Shown here piece by piece: positions 16,219 to 25,399 of a stretch of DNA of 64,000 nt (the first letter of the stretch is position 1; each line of letters starts with the position of its first letter). Origin of the DNA: an uncultured Eubacteriales bacterium (lineage in GTDB: Bacteria; Bacillota; Clostridia; Christensenellales; Aristaeellaceae). Both the position numbers and the translations under genes were made by a program. The stretch is taken from assembly GCA_900542445.1 (NCBI GenBank), contig UQNN01000009.1:1-64000 (forward strand), written 5' to 3'. The notes beneath the pieces are model-generated. The model worked only from the letters and a program-made list of their open reading frames with translations, ran no database searches and had not been told where the DNA came from.

Positions 16219-16237
16219 ATTGTCCTCCTAAACGCAA

Positions 16238-16263
16238 CATGCCGCGCATCGCTGCGCGGCATG
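16238..16263 (-). promoter_or_regulatory. Hairpin between khpA and rimM
   Basis: Perfect 11-base stem (CATGCCGCGCA) with a 4-base loop in the 77-base gap. No T-tract, so it is probably an mRNA structure rather than a terminator. Confidence 0.5.
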
Positions 16264-16295
16264 GTATGGTTTTCTTCGGCCTTGCCTTGCAGCGC

Positions 16296-16523
16296 TTAGA
16301 GAATCTCGACAAAAACGGGCTTCTCGCTGCGCGCGGTTGCCGCCTTGACCACGGAACGGATGGATTTGGCGATACGGCCCTGTTTGCCGATCACCTTGCC
16401 CATGTCGTCCGGGCCGACGCTCAGCTCGATGATGGTGGATTCCGGATTGTCCACGGTTTTCACCTGAACCTGTTCCGGGTGATCGACCAGCGTCGAAGCG
16501 ATATAGCGAACCAGTTCTTCCAT
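16296..16523 (-). CDS. khpA: KH-domain RNA-binding protein KhpA
   Basis: The 75-residue product is a single KH domain with the GxxG loop in VIGKQGRIAKSIRSVV. KhpA binds RNA with KhpB and affects cell size and division in Firmicutes. It sits between rpsP and rimM, its standard place. Confidence 0.95.
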   Translation of the reverse strand: MEELVRYIASTLVDHPEQVQVKTVDNPESTIIELSVGPDDMGKVIGKQGRIAKSIRSVVKAATARSEKPVFVEIL

Positions 16524-16565
16524 TGTCAGGCCTGCCTTTCCGGGCTGCGCCCGATTACGTCGCCG

Positions 16566-16808
16566 TTAGGCGATGGCGCCGGTCTTCTTGAGCAGCGCGC
16601 GGACGGTATCGGTCGGCTGAGCGCCGTTCTTGATCCACTGCTGAGCCTTCTCAGCGTCGATCTTCAGCTCAACCGGGTTGGAAACCGGGTTGTAGTAGCC
16701 CAGCTCGTCGATGAAGCGGCCATCGCGGGACGCACGCTCGTCGGCGACGACAACGCGGTAAAACGGCTTCTTCTTCATGCCCATTCTCTTCAGGCGAATC
16801 TTAACCAT
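16566..16808 (-). CDS. rpsP: 30S ribosomal protein S16
   Basis: The 80-residue protein starts MVKIRLKRMGMKKKPFYRVV, a clear S16 signature. It binds 16S rRNA in the 30S body. It lies between ffh and khpA. Confidence 0.98.
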   Translation of the reverse strand: MVKIRLKRMGMKKKPFYRVVVADERASRDGRFIDELGYYNPVSNPVELKIDAEKAQQWIKNGAQPTDTVRALLKKTGAIA

Positions 16809-16887
16809 GGTGGTGTTCCTCCTTAAATCTCATAAAAGGTTGAATGATTTATAACCTCAATCAAATGATTGTCGGCTTCCTGATTTT

Positions 16888-18222
16888 TCAGCGCATCGGC
16901 GGGAAGCGGAAGCGTCCCTTTTTGCCGCGTGCCTGGTTCATGACCATCTTCATCTGCTTCTTCATGTCCTCGAATTGGCGGATGAGCTGGTTGACATCCT
17001 GCACCGTCGTTCCGCTGCCCGCCGCAATGCGGCGGCGGCGGCTGGCGTTGAGGATTTCGGGATATTTGCGCTCCTTGAGCGTCATGGAGCGGATAATGGC
17101 CTCCGGCTTCTTCATCGCGTCGTCCGGAATGTCGATATCGCCGATGGCGCTCATGCCCGGCAGCATTTTCAGAATGCCGGAAAGCGGCCCCATTTTCTTG
17201 ATCTGCTGCATCTGGCTGAGAAAATCGTCGAGCGTAAAGTCGGCGTTCTTCATCCGCTTGGCCAGATCGCCCGCCTGTTCCGGATCGATATCGATGTTTT
17301 CCTGCGCCTTCTCGATGAGCGTCATCACGTCGCCCATGCCCAGAATGCGGGAAGCCATGCGCTCCGGGTGGAACGCTTCCAGATCGGTGAGCTTTTCGCC
17401 CGTGCCCGCGAACTTGATCGGCTTGCCCGTCACCGCGCGCACGGAGAGCGCCGCGCCGCCGCGGGTATCGCCGTCCAGCTTGGTGAGAATCACGCCGGTG
17501 ATTTCCAGCTTTTCGTTAAACGTGTTGGCGACGTTCACCGCATCCTGACCGGTCATCGCGTCGATGGTCAGCAGGATTTCGCTCGGATGGACGGCTTCGC
17601 AGATTCTGTGAAGCTCTTCCATCAGCGCCTCGTCGATGTGCAGACGGCCCGCCGTATCCAGAATCACCACGTCGCGCTGATGCTGACGGGCGTATTCAAT
17701 CGCTTCCTGCGCCGTCTTGACCGGATCCTGCGTGCCGTGTTCATAGACCGGCACGCCGACCTGACCGCCGACGACCTGCAGCTGCTTGATGGCCGCCGGA
17801 CGATAGATATCGCAGCCGACAAGCAGCGGACGCTTGCCGTCCTTTTTCAGCCAGTTTGCCAGCTTGGCGGACATCGTCGTCTTGCCCGCGCCCTGAAGGC
17901 CGCAGAGCATGAATACCGAAATCGGCGACGAGCTGTATTGCAGCCTCGCATTCGAGCCGCCCATCAACTCCGTCAGCTCTTCGTTGACGATCTTAATGAC
18001 CTGCTGCTGGGTGCTCAGCCCGTTCTGCGCTTCCTGCCCGATGCAGCGCTCGGTGGCCTTCTTCACAAAGTCCTTGACGACCTTGTAGTTGACGTCGGCT
18101 TCCAGCAAAGCCATGCGCACTTCGCGCATCACCAGCTTGACGTCTTCTTCGGTCAGGCTGCCCTTGCCGCGCACCTTGCCGAACGCCTGCTGCAAGCGCT
18201 GGGTCAATCCTTCAAAGGCCAT
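16888..18222 (-). CDS. ffh: Signal recognition particle protein Ffh
   Basis: The 444-residue GTPase has an N-terminal helical domain, the P-loop GLQGAGKTT, DTAGRL and TKLDGD motifs, and a methionine-rich C-terminal M domain ending with an RRRRIAAGSG stretch that binds SRP RNA. It targets nascent membrane proteins to FtsY. It follows ylxM by one base. Confidence 0.98.
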   Translation of the reverse strand: MAFEGLTQRLQQAFGKVRGKGSLTEEDVKLVMREVRMALLEADVNYKVVKDFVKKATERCIGQEAQNGLSTQQQVIKIVNEELTELMGGSNARLQYSSSPISVFMLCGLQGAGKTTMSAKLANWLKKDGKRPLLVGCDIYRPAAIKQLQVVGGQVGVPVYEHGTQDPVKTAQEAIEYARQHQRDVVILDTAGRLHIDEALMEELHRICEAVHPSEILLTIDAMTGQDAVNVANTFNEKLEITGVILTKLDGDTRGGAALSVRAVTGKPIKFAGTGEKLTDLEAFHPERMASRILGMGDVMTLIEKAQENIDIDPEQAGDLAKRMKNADFTLDDFLSQMQQIKKMGPLSGILKMLPGMSAIGDIDIPDDAMKKPEAIIRSMTLKERKYPEILNASRRRRIAAGSGTTVQDVNQLIRQFEDMKKQMKMVMNQARGKKGRFRFPPMR

Positions 18223-18223
18223 C

Positions 18224-18553
18224 TTACTCCTCCTCTTGCGAAAGCAGCCGCATCAGAATTTCCTTTGCGCGCTGCGTCTGCCCGCTCTCCAGAGCGGAAA
18301 GCCCCTCTTCAAGGCCCTGCGTCATGCTTTGATATCGCTTGAGCAGCCCAAGCTGCGTTTCATAATCCTCCAGCTGGCGCGCCGCGCGGTGAACCGCGTC
18401 GTAAACCCCTTGTCTGGAAATGCCCTCTCGCGCGGCGATTTCCGACAGGGAAAAATCCTCGTTGCAATATAAGGCAAGCAACTTTTGCTGCCGCTCGGTG
18501 AGCAGCGGCCCGTAAAAATCGAACAGCCAGCCGATTTCAATCCGATCCGCCAC
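18224..18553 (-). CDS. ylxM: YlxM-family DNA-binding protein (UPF0122)
   Basis: The product has a sigma-factor-region-4-like helix-turn-helix (LSEIAAREGISRQGVYDAVHRA). The GTG at 18553, behind CGGGAGG, gives a 109-residue protein that starts MADRIEIGWLFDFYG as in the family; an upstream TTG at 18571 is possible. YlxM is conserved next to ffh and is linked to the SRP pathway. A strong promoter lies just upstream. Confidence 0.93.
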   Translation of the reverse strand: MADRIEIGWLFDFYGPLLTERQQKLLALYCNEDFSLSEIAAREGISRQGVYDAVHRAARQLEDYETQLGLLKRYQSMTQGLEEGLSALESGQTQRAKEILMRLLSQEEE

Positions 18554-18595
18554 AGGCACCTCCCGCGTCAAGTTTCTTTCCTTGACAGCCTGAAC

Positions 18596-18624
18596 ATTGT
18601 ATCATATTGCTTTCGCCGTGTCAA
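18596..18624 (-). promoter_or_regulatory. SigmaA promoter of the ylxM-ffh-rpsP-khpA-rimM operon
   Basis: Minus-strand -35 TTGACA (18619-18624), 17-base spacer, -10 TACAAT (18596-18601). This is close to consensus. Confidence 0.85.
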
Positions 18625-18654
18625 GCTTTTTCACTTGACATTTCAAATTTATCC

Positions 18655-18716
18655 TATGGGAAGTGCAGAAACCTCAGGTTCCTGCCGAAATTTGAGGCAG
18701 AGCCTCAACGTTTCCC
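18655..18716. repeat. Palindromic repeat unit (family P)
   Basis: Contains GCAGAAACCTCAGGTTCCTGC followed by TTGAGGCAGAGCCTCAA. The unit lies directly at the 3' end of the DMT transporter gene and could serve as its terminator. Confidence 0.75.
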
Positions 18717-19652
18717 CGTCTCCTCCATCCTCTGCCCGCGGTTCACCACCGCAATGCTCACGCAGATGAGCGCCAGCGCGACCGCATAACGCAGAAGCGG
18801 CGCATCGCTGTTTCTGTCCACCAGAAGCAGCGAGAGAATCACGCCGAAAATCGGCTGTAAGAACGTATATACCGCTACGCGCGAAACCGGATTCGCCCGC
18901 AGCAACACCGCCCAGATGGAATAGGCCACCGCCGAGAGCAGCGCCAGATACAGCAGCACAACGTAGGCCATCGGGTTTTCCGAGCCGAGCCGTCCGCCCG
19001 CCGCAAAGCCGCAAACCGCCATCACCGCGCCGCCCAGCATAAACTGCCAGCCGCTCATCACCACCGGACTGTCAAACTGACCAAACTTCTTGATCAGGCC
19101 CGTGCTGCATGCCGACGCGATCATCGAGATGATGACAAAGCCTTCGCCGATGAAACTCACGCCGCCGCCGAATCCATCCTTCGTCCAGTTGACGATGACC
19201 ACGCCCGCCACGCCGATGAAGCCGCCAAGCCACTTGAGCGCATTCATTTTCTCCGACCGGAAGAGAAAGCACGCAATCAAAATCGAGGTAAACGCCTGCA
19301 ATCCCTGAATGATCGCGCCCTTCGCGCTGGCCGTGTGCGCCACACCGATGTAAAAGAACACGTACTGGATGATTGTCTGCGCCAGCGACAGCTTCACCAC
19401 GTTGCCCCAGCTCGTCTTTTTCGGAAGTGCGGGCTTCTTTTGCGCGACGCTCTCAAACAGGATCGTCAGCAGTCCCGCCAGAAAAAAACGGCAGCCGCCG
19501 AAGAGAATCTGCGTCGCCGTGTCGCTCGACGTCACGCCGAAATAGCGGTAGCCCAGATTGATAAACGGAATCGCGCTGCCCCAGAGCAGGCAGCACAGGC
19601 TTGCCAGCAACATCACCACCAGCGGTTTGGAAAGCGTTTGTTTATTCTGCAT
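18705..19652 (-). CDS. EamA/DMT-family transporter
   Basis: The start is the ATG at 19652 (MQNKQTLSKPLVVML), behind AAAGGAG; the open frame upstream is not supported. The 315-residue protein has about ten hydrophobic helices and two EamA repeats, with the usual LLWGSAIPFINLGY start. It exports or imports a small metabolite; the substrate is not predictable. The gene stands alone, flanked on both sides by family P palindromes. Confidence 0.92.
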   Translation of the reverse strand: MQNKQTLSKPLVVMLLASLCCLLWGSAIPFINLGYRYFGVTSSDTATQILFGGCRFFLAGLLTILFESVAQKKPALPKKTSWGNVVKLSLAQTIIQYVFFYIGVAHTASAKGAIIQGLQAFTSILIACFLFRSEKMNALKWLGGFIGVAGVVIVNWTKDGFGGGVSFIGEGFVIISMIASACSTGLIKKFGQFDSPVVMSGWQFMLGGAVMAVCGFAAGGRLGSENPMAYVVLLYLALLSAVAYSIWAVLLRANPVSRVAVYTFLQPIFGVILSLLLVDRNSDAPLLRYAVALALICVSIAVVNRGQRMEETGKR

Positions 19653-19693
19653 GGTCGTTCTCCTTTGCAGGATTATGGTTTCAACGGGGAAAC

Positions 19694-19748
19694 GATGGGG
19701 CTTTTCCCCATACCCCACCAAGAACCTGAGGTTCTTGGATTTCCCTCC
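19694..19748. repeat. Palindromic repeat unit (family P)
   Basis: Carries TGGGGCTTTTCCCCA, then ACCCCACC and CCAAGAACCTGAGGTTCTTGG, then ATTTCCC. The order matches the units at 33883 and 59060. Confidence 0.8.
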
Positions 19749-19782
19749 TTCACTTCGTGCTTACGGTTTATTTTCTTGCGGT

Positions 19783-20178
19783 TCAATCAGGCTGATGTCT
19801 CTTTTCTTTTCCGTTCATCATCGCCTGATGTTCGCCCGCGATTTCCGCATGGAGTTTTTCGCTGTTCCATGCGGCGTTGGTCGGCGTGAGCATCGCCTTG
19901 AGCGCCACGGGCGCAATGCCCATCCGGCGAAACAGGCCGAGGAACGCGTTCATCATTCCCGCCGGGAAATTTGCCATCACCAGCATTTCGTCCTCAAAGC
20001 CTGCGCCCACATAGGCCGCATCGGTCTTTTCCTCCAAGCCGCAGAGCGCGGCGACCGTCTGCGCGTATTCGTCCTTTTCCACCGGACGAACGCGGATCTT
20101 GAGCCGCATCGCCGCCAGCCGGATTTTCTGCATCTTTTCGCCGCTCAGGTTATAACAAAGCAAAACAGGTTGTTTCAT
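19783..20178 (-). CDS. DUF3783-type small protein
   Basis: The likely start is MKQPVLLCYNLSG at 20178, with AAGGAG ten bases upstream. The 131-residue protein looks like the DUF3783 family: an N-terminal strand-helix unit, then a C-terminal part with FEDEMLVMANFP. The function is unknown. It is last in the flippase-SAM-fold-DUF3783 unit, and the upstream gene ends 14 bases before this start. Confidence 0.7.
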   Translation of the reverse strand: MKQPVLLCYNLSGEKMQKIRLAAMRLKIRVRPVEKDEYAQTVAALCGLEEKTDAAYVGAGFEDEMLVMANFPAGMMNAFLGLFRRMGIAPVALKAMLTPTNAAWNSEKLHAEIAGEHQAMMNGKEKRHQPD

Positions 20179-20192
20179 ACGCCTTTTCTCCT

Positions 20193-21155
20193 TCATCGAA
20201 TCATATCAAACGTCAGCCAGTCCGCCGCCGCGTCCTCAACGCGTACGCCGCTTTTCAGCAGGCGCTCGGCCCACGCGCGGCCCGTTTCCGCATCGTCATG
20301 CGCAAGACCGCGAATCAGCGCGACGATGGACGGCTCAATCCAATATACAAACGGCGCGCCTGTCCGCCGTTCAAACTTCTTCATGCGCAGGTACATTTCC
20401 ACGCCGTCCGCCGTGTCGTGCCAGAGATCGACGAACACAAAATCCGCGCCGAAATCGGGCAGGCGCTTTTCGGCAAACGTAAACGCGTCGTCCTGCACAA
20501 CGGTGATTTTCTCCCCATTCGGGAACTGCGGCAGAAGCTCTTCTTGAAACAGCGCAATCACGTCCGGGTCGCGCTCGACCACCGTCACCCGCGCAACCTC
20601 CGGCTTTTCGCTTGCCCGAAACGCAAAATACCCCAGGCCCAAGCCCATTGCGACGACATGTCCGTTCGCGCGCCGCACGGCTTCTTCCATTGTCGCAATT
20701 TCATTCGGCGTGACGGTCATCCATTCGCGCCCATCCTCCAGCACGGCGGGATAAGCCGTTTCGCGGTCAAAATATCCCAGCCTCGGAATTTCGCGCCCGT
20801 CGGGCATCATCAGCAGCTCGTCGCGCACAAACAGTTCATACGGCTGATATTTCATCGTATCGAGCTTCCACCGTCCGCGCGTCTTCCGTGGAAAGCGAAC
20901 GGTTTGCAGATAGGGGTTGCGCAAAAACGCGTCCGCATCGACCTTTTCAATCGACAGCCTGAAATACCGCTCGATTTTTTCCCTGTCCTCCACGCCGCAC
21001 TGCGCCGCGAACAGCTGGATCACCGCTTCCCGCTCGTCTACGCCGCATTCCCGCGCCAGCGTCTGCACGTCCGCCGCATCGATTTGCCGCGCCCAGCCGC
21101 TCAGCGCCATGCTCATGATTTGCAGCACGCGGAGATTCATATCCGAAACGTTCAT
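20193..21155 (-). CDS. SAM-binding methyltransferase-fold protein, spermidine-synthase-like
   Basis: The 320-residue protein has a Rossmann nucleotide-binding core in its second half: VVAMGLGLGYFAFRAS (glycine loop), then VTVVERDPDVIALFQEEL (acidic strand end) and DFVFVDLWHD. This matches class I methyltransferases and spermidine synthases. The first ~130 residues are helical and unrecognised. The ATG overlaps the flippase stop by four bases. Whether it methylates anything is unknown; the substrate could be linked to the polymer moved by the flippase. Confidence 0.75.
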   Translation of the reverse strand: MNVSDMNLRVLQIMSMALSGWARQIDAADVQTLARECGVDEREAVIQLFAAQCGVEDREKIERYFRLSIEKVDADAFLRNPYLQTVRFPRKTRGRWKLDTMKYQPYELFVRDELLMMPDGREIPRLGYFDRETAYPAVLEDGREWMTVTPNEIATMEEAVRRANGHVVAMGLGLGYFAFRASEKPEVARVTVVERDPDVIALFQEELLPQFPNGEKITVVQDDAFTFAEKRLPDFGADFVFVDLWHDTADGVEMYLRMKKFERRTGAPFVYWIEPSIVALIRGLAHDDAETGRAWAERLLKSGVRVEDAAADWLTFDMIR

Positions 21156-22657
21156 CTGCGAATCTTCCTCATCACGCCGTGCACCATGTTCTTTTCGCTC
21201 TCATCCATTGCAAACAGATACAGCCCGACGGCGTATACCGCCGCATACGGCACGGCGAACGTCACAACGCCCGCATAGCCCGTGAACGTGTGCAGCCGCA
21301 CCGCGATAATCCCCAGCGCAACAGCCGGAAGCATCGCCGGAACGATGCTCAAAATATGCTTCCAGAAATAGCGCATGTCCAGCCCGATGTGCGTCTGATA
21401 ATACCAGTTCATGATGAACCCGTTGCCGACGACCATCGAGATCGCCGTGCCCAGCGCGCAGCCGATGCCGCCGAACTTCATGCCCAGCGGAATGCTCACA
21501 AGCGCGTTGCCGATGGCCATGCAGAAATAGACCTTCGAGCGGAACTGGTGCATGTTCTTTGCGCGCTGAATCTCGATGCCGATGTTTTGAATCAGCGGCA
21601 CGGTCACCGGCGCAATGAGCAGCAGCGCAATCCAGTAAGCCGCGCCGTATTCCTCGCCGCCCCACGCGCAGATGAACGGCTCGCCCACAAAGACGAAGCC
21701 CGTCAGCACGAGCATCAGCAGCATGAACTGAATGCGTCCAACCCGTGTGAACAGCTTTGTCAGCTGCTCGTCGCCTTCGCCGCGCGCCACAATGCGGTTG
21801 ATCTGCGGCGTGAACACGCCCGAAATCGACGTGGACAGCGCCATGTAATACTGGTTGATCTGCGATCCCACGCCGTAAATCGCCGTCGCCGCCGTGCCGC
21901 TGATGATGCCCAGCAGCGTTGTGTCCACCGTCCAGTTGATCTGGTTGATGATTTCGTTCAGGAAGATGAAGAACGAGAACCCCGCCATATCGCGCAGCAG
22001 CCCGAAATCAAACTTGCCGAACGTGATGCGCATGTGCAGTTTTTTGATGCAATACCAGATGCTCACCGCGTCGCTGACGGCGGTCAGAATCAGCGTGACC
22101 ATCACCAGCGCGACCGAGCCGAAGCCCATCAGCAAAAGCGGCAGCATCACAATCGGATTGAGCACCGTGCGCAGCATGCTCACCAGTCGCTGAAAGAGGA
22201 ATCGTTCCTTCGCCGTGATGTAAGAGAAAAACACGCTTGCCGGAAAGGAAACCGCAATGTTGACCACCAGCAGCGCCATCAGGATTTTAGCCGTGTCCAG
22301 CTCTTGGGCCGTCAGGTTTGCGGCGAAGATGTTTTTGACATTGGCGACCAGCACGCCGCCCGTCAGCAGACACAGCAGGCTGATGACGAAAAAGATCGTC
22401 ATGAACATGCCGTTGATGCGCGCCACGCCTTCCTCGCCGTCCTGCACTTCCGCGCGGGAATAGTAGCGCATATAGGCGCTGCCCATGCCGAAGGAGAGCA
22501 GGCTCAGGTTGGAGACAAAGCCGTTCACCAGCGTATACAGGCCGTATTCGCTCTGTCCCAGCAGGCGGAGCATGACAGGCGTGTAGGTCAGGGAGATTAA
22601 CGTGGAGAGCGCCGTCTGCCCGTAGGAGAGCAGCACGCCCGCTTTCTTTTGATTCAT
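21152..22657 (-). CDS. Polysaccharide/lipid flippase (MATE/PST superfamily)
   Basis: The 501-residue protein has about 14 hydrophobic helices and the start KKAGVLLSYGQTALSTLISL typical of PST-type O-antigen or lipid II flippases. It is likely to move a lipid-linked saccharide across the membrane. No glycosyltransferases are nearby. The gene heads a three-gene unit with strongly overlapping or close junctions. Confidence 0.9.
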   Translation of the reverse strand: MNQKKAGVLLSYGQTALSTLISLTYTPVMLRLLGQSEYGLYTLVNGFVSNLSLLSFGMGSAYMRYYSRAEVQDGEEGVARINGMFMTIFFVISLLCLLTGGVLVANVKNIFAANLTAQELDTAKILMALLVVNIAVSFPASVFFSYITAKERFLFQRLVSMLRTVLNPIVMLPLLLMGFGSVALVMVTLILTAVSDAVSIWYCIKKLHMRITFGKFDFGLLRDMAGFSFFIFLNEIINQINWTVDTTLLGIISGTAATAIYGVGSQINQYYMALSTSISGVFTPQINRIVARGEGDEQLTKLFTRVGRIQFMLLMLVLTGFVFVGEPFICAWGGEEYGAAYWIALLLIAPVTVPLIQNIGIEIQRAKNMHQFRSKVYFCMAIGNALVSIPLGMKFGGIGCALGTAISMVVGNGFIMNWYYQTHIGLDMRYFWKHILSIVPAMLPAVALGIIAVRLHTFTGYAGVVTFAVPYAAVYAVGLYLFAMDESEKNMVHGVMRKIRR

Positions 22658-22696
22658 GGTTTATATTTCCTTTCGGGGAATTTCAAACAAATTCGC

Positions 22697-22725
22697 GCGT
22701 CAGGGAGCGAAGCGAGGTCTGACGC
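22697..22725 (-). promoter_or_regulatory. Hairpin in the flippase leader
   Basis: A GCGTCAG/CTGACGC stem lies about 40 bases before the flippase start. Its role is unknown. Confidence 0.3.
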
Positions 22726-22807
22726 CGGAAAAGCGCAAATCAATAACAGTTTACCTTTTTTCCCCCGTCAATGCAAGCCCCGCTTCCTGCGATCAATCAA
22801 AAAAAGC

Positions 22808-22836
22808 GTGAAACTTACCGGCAATCGTGCTATAAT
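22808..22836 (+). promoter_or_regulatory. Promoter for serine hydrolase gene
   Basis: -10 TATAAT at 22831-22836, 17-base spacer, and a weak -35 GTGAAA at 22808-22813. Confidence 0.6.
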
Positions 22837-22887
22837 CTTCTTGTTTGAAGGAAAAACATTACCACGCCATTTCGGCAGGAGGTCACC

Positions 22888-24303
22888 ATGTTTGATTCTT
22901 CCGCACTTGACACATATCTGACCGGGCTTTGCGAAAAAAAAGCCCTGCCCGGCGTAAGCGCTGCGATTCTCGGCCCAAACGGGCTTGAATACGCCTTCAA
23001 CTATGGCTGTCGCGACGGTGCTTCCCTGCATCCGGTGGACAATGACACCCTGTTCGGCATCGCCTCGATGAGCAAATCGATGACCGCGCTGTGCGCCTGC
23101 ATTTTGGCCTGTGAAGGCAAGCTGGATTTAAACGCGCCGGTTTCGGATTTCTTCCCGGAATTTGAGCTGGCGGGACAGCCGCGCGAAGCGGCGACGGTGC
23201 GCATGCTGGCGATGCACACGGCGGGCATTCCCCCGATGGAGCCGCTGGAATGGTCGATCGCGATGAACAGCGAGGGCCGCAGCGAAAACGACTGGCTGCG
23301 CGAAATGAAGCGCACCGCGCCGAACAACATGGAGACGATCGACGAGATCATCGACTACATCGCGCACTGCGGCTACAACACGCTCGGCGCGCCGGGCGAA
23401 GTCATGAGCTATTCCAACGAGGGGTACGCCATTCTTTCTTATATCATCGACAAGGCGGCCGGCGTTCCGCTTGAGCAGTTCATGGCCGAGCGCATTTTCG
23501 CCCCGCTGGGCATGACGCGCACGATTCTGGACAACGGCATCGACGCGGCGCGCGCGCTTTCCGGCGGCAACATCACCAGTCTGTTTGAGGTGGAGGACGG
23601 CAGGCGCGTCTGCGACGACAACTGGAGCGTTCTGCCGCCGTTCCGCGGCTGCGCGATGGTGAAATCCACCTCCCGCGACATGGCAACGTATTACCGCATG
23701 ATCGCGAACATGGGCATGCACGAAGGCAAGCAGGTCATCCCCGTGCATGCCGTGGATCTGCTGGTTGGCCGCTATCATCCGTTGTCTTCGCAGTTGACGA
23801 TGTGCATGGGGCTGAACAAGCGCGAGTTTGCGGGGCACATTGTCTGCGAACACGCGGGCGGATTGCACGGCGTATCGAGCAAAGGCGGTCTTTTGCTGGG
23901 CGAAGGATACGGTTTTGCCGTGCTGTGCAATCAGGGCGACGAAAACATGGACGCGCTGCTCTACGGCATGCTGTGCGCGGTGATGGGGCTGCCGCTTGAC
24001 ACAAACATGGACTGGTTCATCCCGGCCCATCGGGATTTCAGCGCGCCGCTGATGATTCGCGGGCGCTACATCGGCCACGAGGGCGTGCCGAGCATCGTAT
24101 GTATCCACTGTGAGGAGGACGGCACATTGCTCCGCGGCACGCGCGACGGAGAGGATTTACGCCTGATTTACTGCGGCGGCGCGCGTTTTCTGGCCGTGAA
24201 GCCGGATGATCCGAACGATGTCGTCTGCCATCTGGAATTCCTGATTCACGCCGGCCGCGCGTGGGGCGTCCGCGTCGGCACGCGGGTTTTTGAGAGAGAT
24301 TAA
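22888..24303 (+). CDS. Beta-lactamase-fold serine hydrolase (class C/EstB-like)
   Basis: The 471-residue protein has the SMSK nucleophile motif at 60-63, the YSN motif at 175-177 and a later HAGG stretch, as in class C beta-lactamase-like esterases and D-aminopeptidases. The last ~120 residues are a separate domain seen in longer family members. There is no signal peptide, so it is cytoplasmic. AGGAGGT precedes the ATG. It could cleave peptides, esters or amides; context does not say which. Confidence 0.9.
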   Translation: MFDSSALDTYLTGLCEKKALPGVSAAILGPNGLEYAFNYGCRDGASLHPVDNDTLFGIASMSKSMTALCACILACEGKLDLNAPVSDFFPEFELAGQPREAATVRMLAMHTAGIPPMEPLEWSIAMNSEGRSENDWLREMKRTAPNNMETIDEIIDYIAHCGYNTLGAPGEVMSYSNEGYAILSYIIDKAAGVPLEQFMAERIFAPLGMTRTILDNGIDAARALSGGNITSLFEVEDGRRVCDDNWSVLPPFRGCAMVKSTSRDMATYYRMIANMGMHEGKQVIPVHAVDLLVGRYHPLSSQLTMCMGLNKREFAGHIVCEHAGGLHGVSSKGGLLLGEGYGFAVLCNQGDENMDALLYGMLCAVMGLPLDTNMDWFIPAHRDFSAPLMIRGRYIGHEGVPSIVCIHCEEDGTLLRGTRDGEDLRLIYCGGARFLAVKPDDPNDVVCHLEFLIHAGRAWGVRVGTRVFERD

Positions 24304-24342
24304 CGACTCCTTTATTCAGCTTCGCTGACAGACCTTCGGTGT

Positions 24343-24535
24343 TTCGCCTGCCTGATTCCCGCACAGCGGGCGGCAGGCTTTATGCTCTCTAAGAGGAAGC
24401 ATTTGGGTATAAGTTGTGACGGCGAGAAGATAAAGCCTCCCTCCCAGAGGGACGTTTGGAATCGTCGCCACCTGTGGTGGATTCAGACGATGAAAAACGC
24501 CGAAGGTTGGCGCGACGAAGGAGCGACGGAAGGCG
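24343..24535 (+). repeat. Repeat family R, copy 1 (about 190 bp)
   Basis: About 170 bases match the reverse complement of 56131-56321 nearly base for base. The unit contains several inner palindromes: GCCTGCC/GGCAGGC around CCCGCACAGCGGG, and CCACCTGTGGTGG. It fills most of the 345-base gap after the serine hydrolase gene. The TTCAGCTTCGCTGACAG element lies just before it. Confidence 0.85.
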
Positions 24536-24570
24536 TAAACTGCCGCAAGCCTAACTGAACACCTCTTTTT

Positions 24571-24597
24571 CGGAACATCCCCGGATGTTCCGTTTTT
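24571..24597 (+). terminator. Intrinsic terminator before the M23 peptidase gene
   Basis: GGAACATCC/GGATGTTCC stem followed by TTTTT. It ends transcription from the serine hydrolase and repeat region. Confidence 0.85.
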
Positions 24598-24648
24598 GTA
24601 TATAAAGTCCTCTCTTCGGCCATCCTTCTTTCCAAAGGGAGGGATACC

Positions 24649-25296
24649 ATGCTTAAAACCGTGAAGACCCGCCTGCATCAGGCGCGGGAGTGGCTGCTGG
24701 ATTATGCCTATCTGGTGACGCTCGGCGCGATGATCGCCGTCATCGCAGGCACAGCGCTCTACACCGATCATCTGCGCAGTCAGCAAAACGTGCAGGCCGC
24801 CGCCCCCGCGCCGGAGGTTTCCTCCTCTCCCACGCCGCAAATCAGCCCCATCCCCGTGCCGACGCTTGCGCCCATCCGCATGCCGTCCGCGGCCGGTTCC
24901 GTTCGCCCCGTCTCCGGCAGACAGATTCGCGGCTTCTCCTCTCAGCCCGTATTCTGGCAGGGTCTCGACTGCTGGCAGTCGCATTCCGCTGTGGACTTGG
25001 CCGCCGAAGCGGGCGAAACCGCCGTCTGCATGCGCGACGGCGTGGTACTCTCCTGTGTCCGCGACGAGCTTTGGGGCTGGAGCGTCGAAATCCGGCAGAC
25101 GGATGAAAGCGTCTGCACCTATGCGGGGCTTTCCTGCGTGCTTGTGCAGGCGGGGCAGACCGTCGCACGCGGTCAGGCGCTCGGCGATGTGTTGGCGCGC
25201 ATTCCGGCGGAAAGCGAGCTTGGCCCGCATATGCACCTTTCGCTTGCGCGCGACGGGCAATGGGTCGATCCCGCTTCAACCTTGCCCGAAGCTTAG
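24649..25296 (+). CDS. SpoIIQ-like membrane-anchored LytM (M23) protein
   Basis: The 215-residue protein has one N-terminal transmembrane segment (about 18-38), a proline-rich linker (about 50-75) and a C-terminal LytM domain. The metal ligands seem present: His and Asp in SHSAVDLAAEAG and the HMH pair near the end. In sporulating Clostridia, SpoIIQ proteins of this layout span the forespore membrane and meet SpoIIIAH. An alternative is a vegetative cell-wall endopeptidase. The gene is followed by a kinase/regulator pair. Confidence 0.8.
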   Translation: MLKTVKTRLHQAREWLLDYAYLVTLGAMIAVIAGTALYTDHLRSQQNVQAAAPAPEVSSSPTPQISPIPVPTLAPIRMPSAAGSVRPVSGRQIRGFSSQPVFWQGLDCWQSHSAVDLAAEAGETAVCMRDGVVLSCVRDELWGWSVEIRQTDESVCTYAGLSCVLVQAGQTVARGQALGDVLARIPAESELGPHMHLSLARDGQWVDPASTLPEA

Positions 25297-25399
25297 TTTT
25301 TTTGCGATTTGCTGAAAAAGGAACTTCCGAAATACATCCAATAATGGTATACTAAGCTTTGGAATAACCCTCGTCCGAGGGATACGAAGGAGAATATGC

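Noticed and set aside
24316..25260. Minus-strand frame across repeat R and the SpoIIQ-like gene
   Set aside because: Part of its translation recurs at 56094-56327 only because repeat R recurs; the rest is antisense to the M23 gene.
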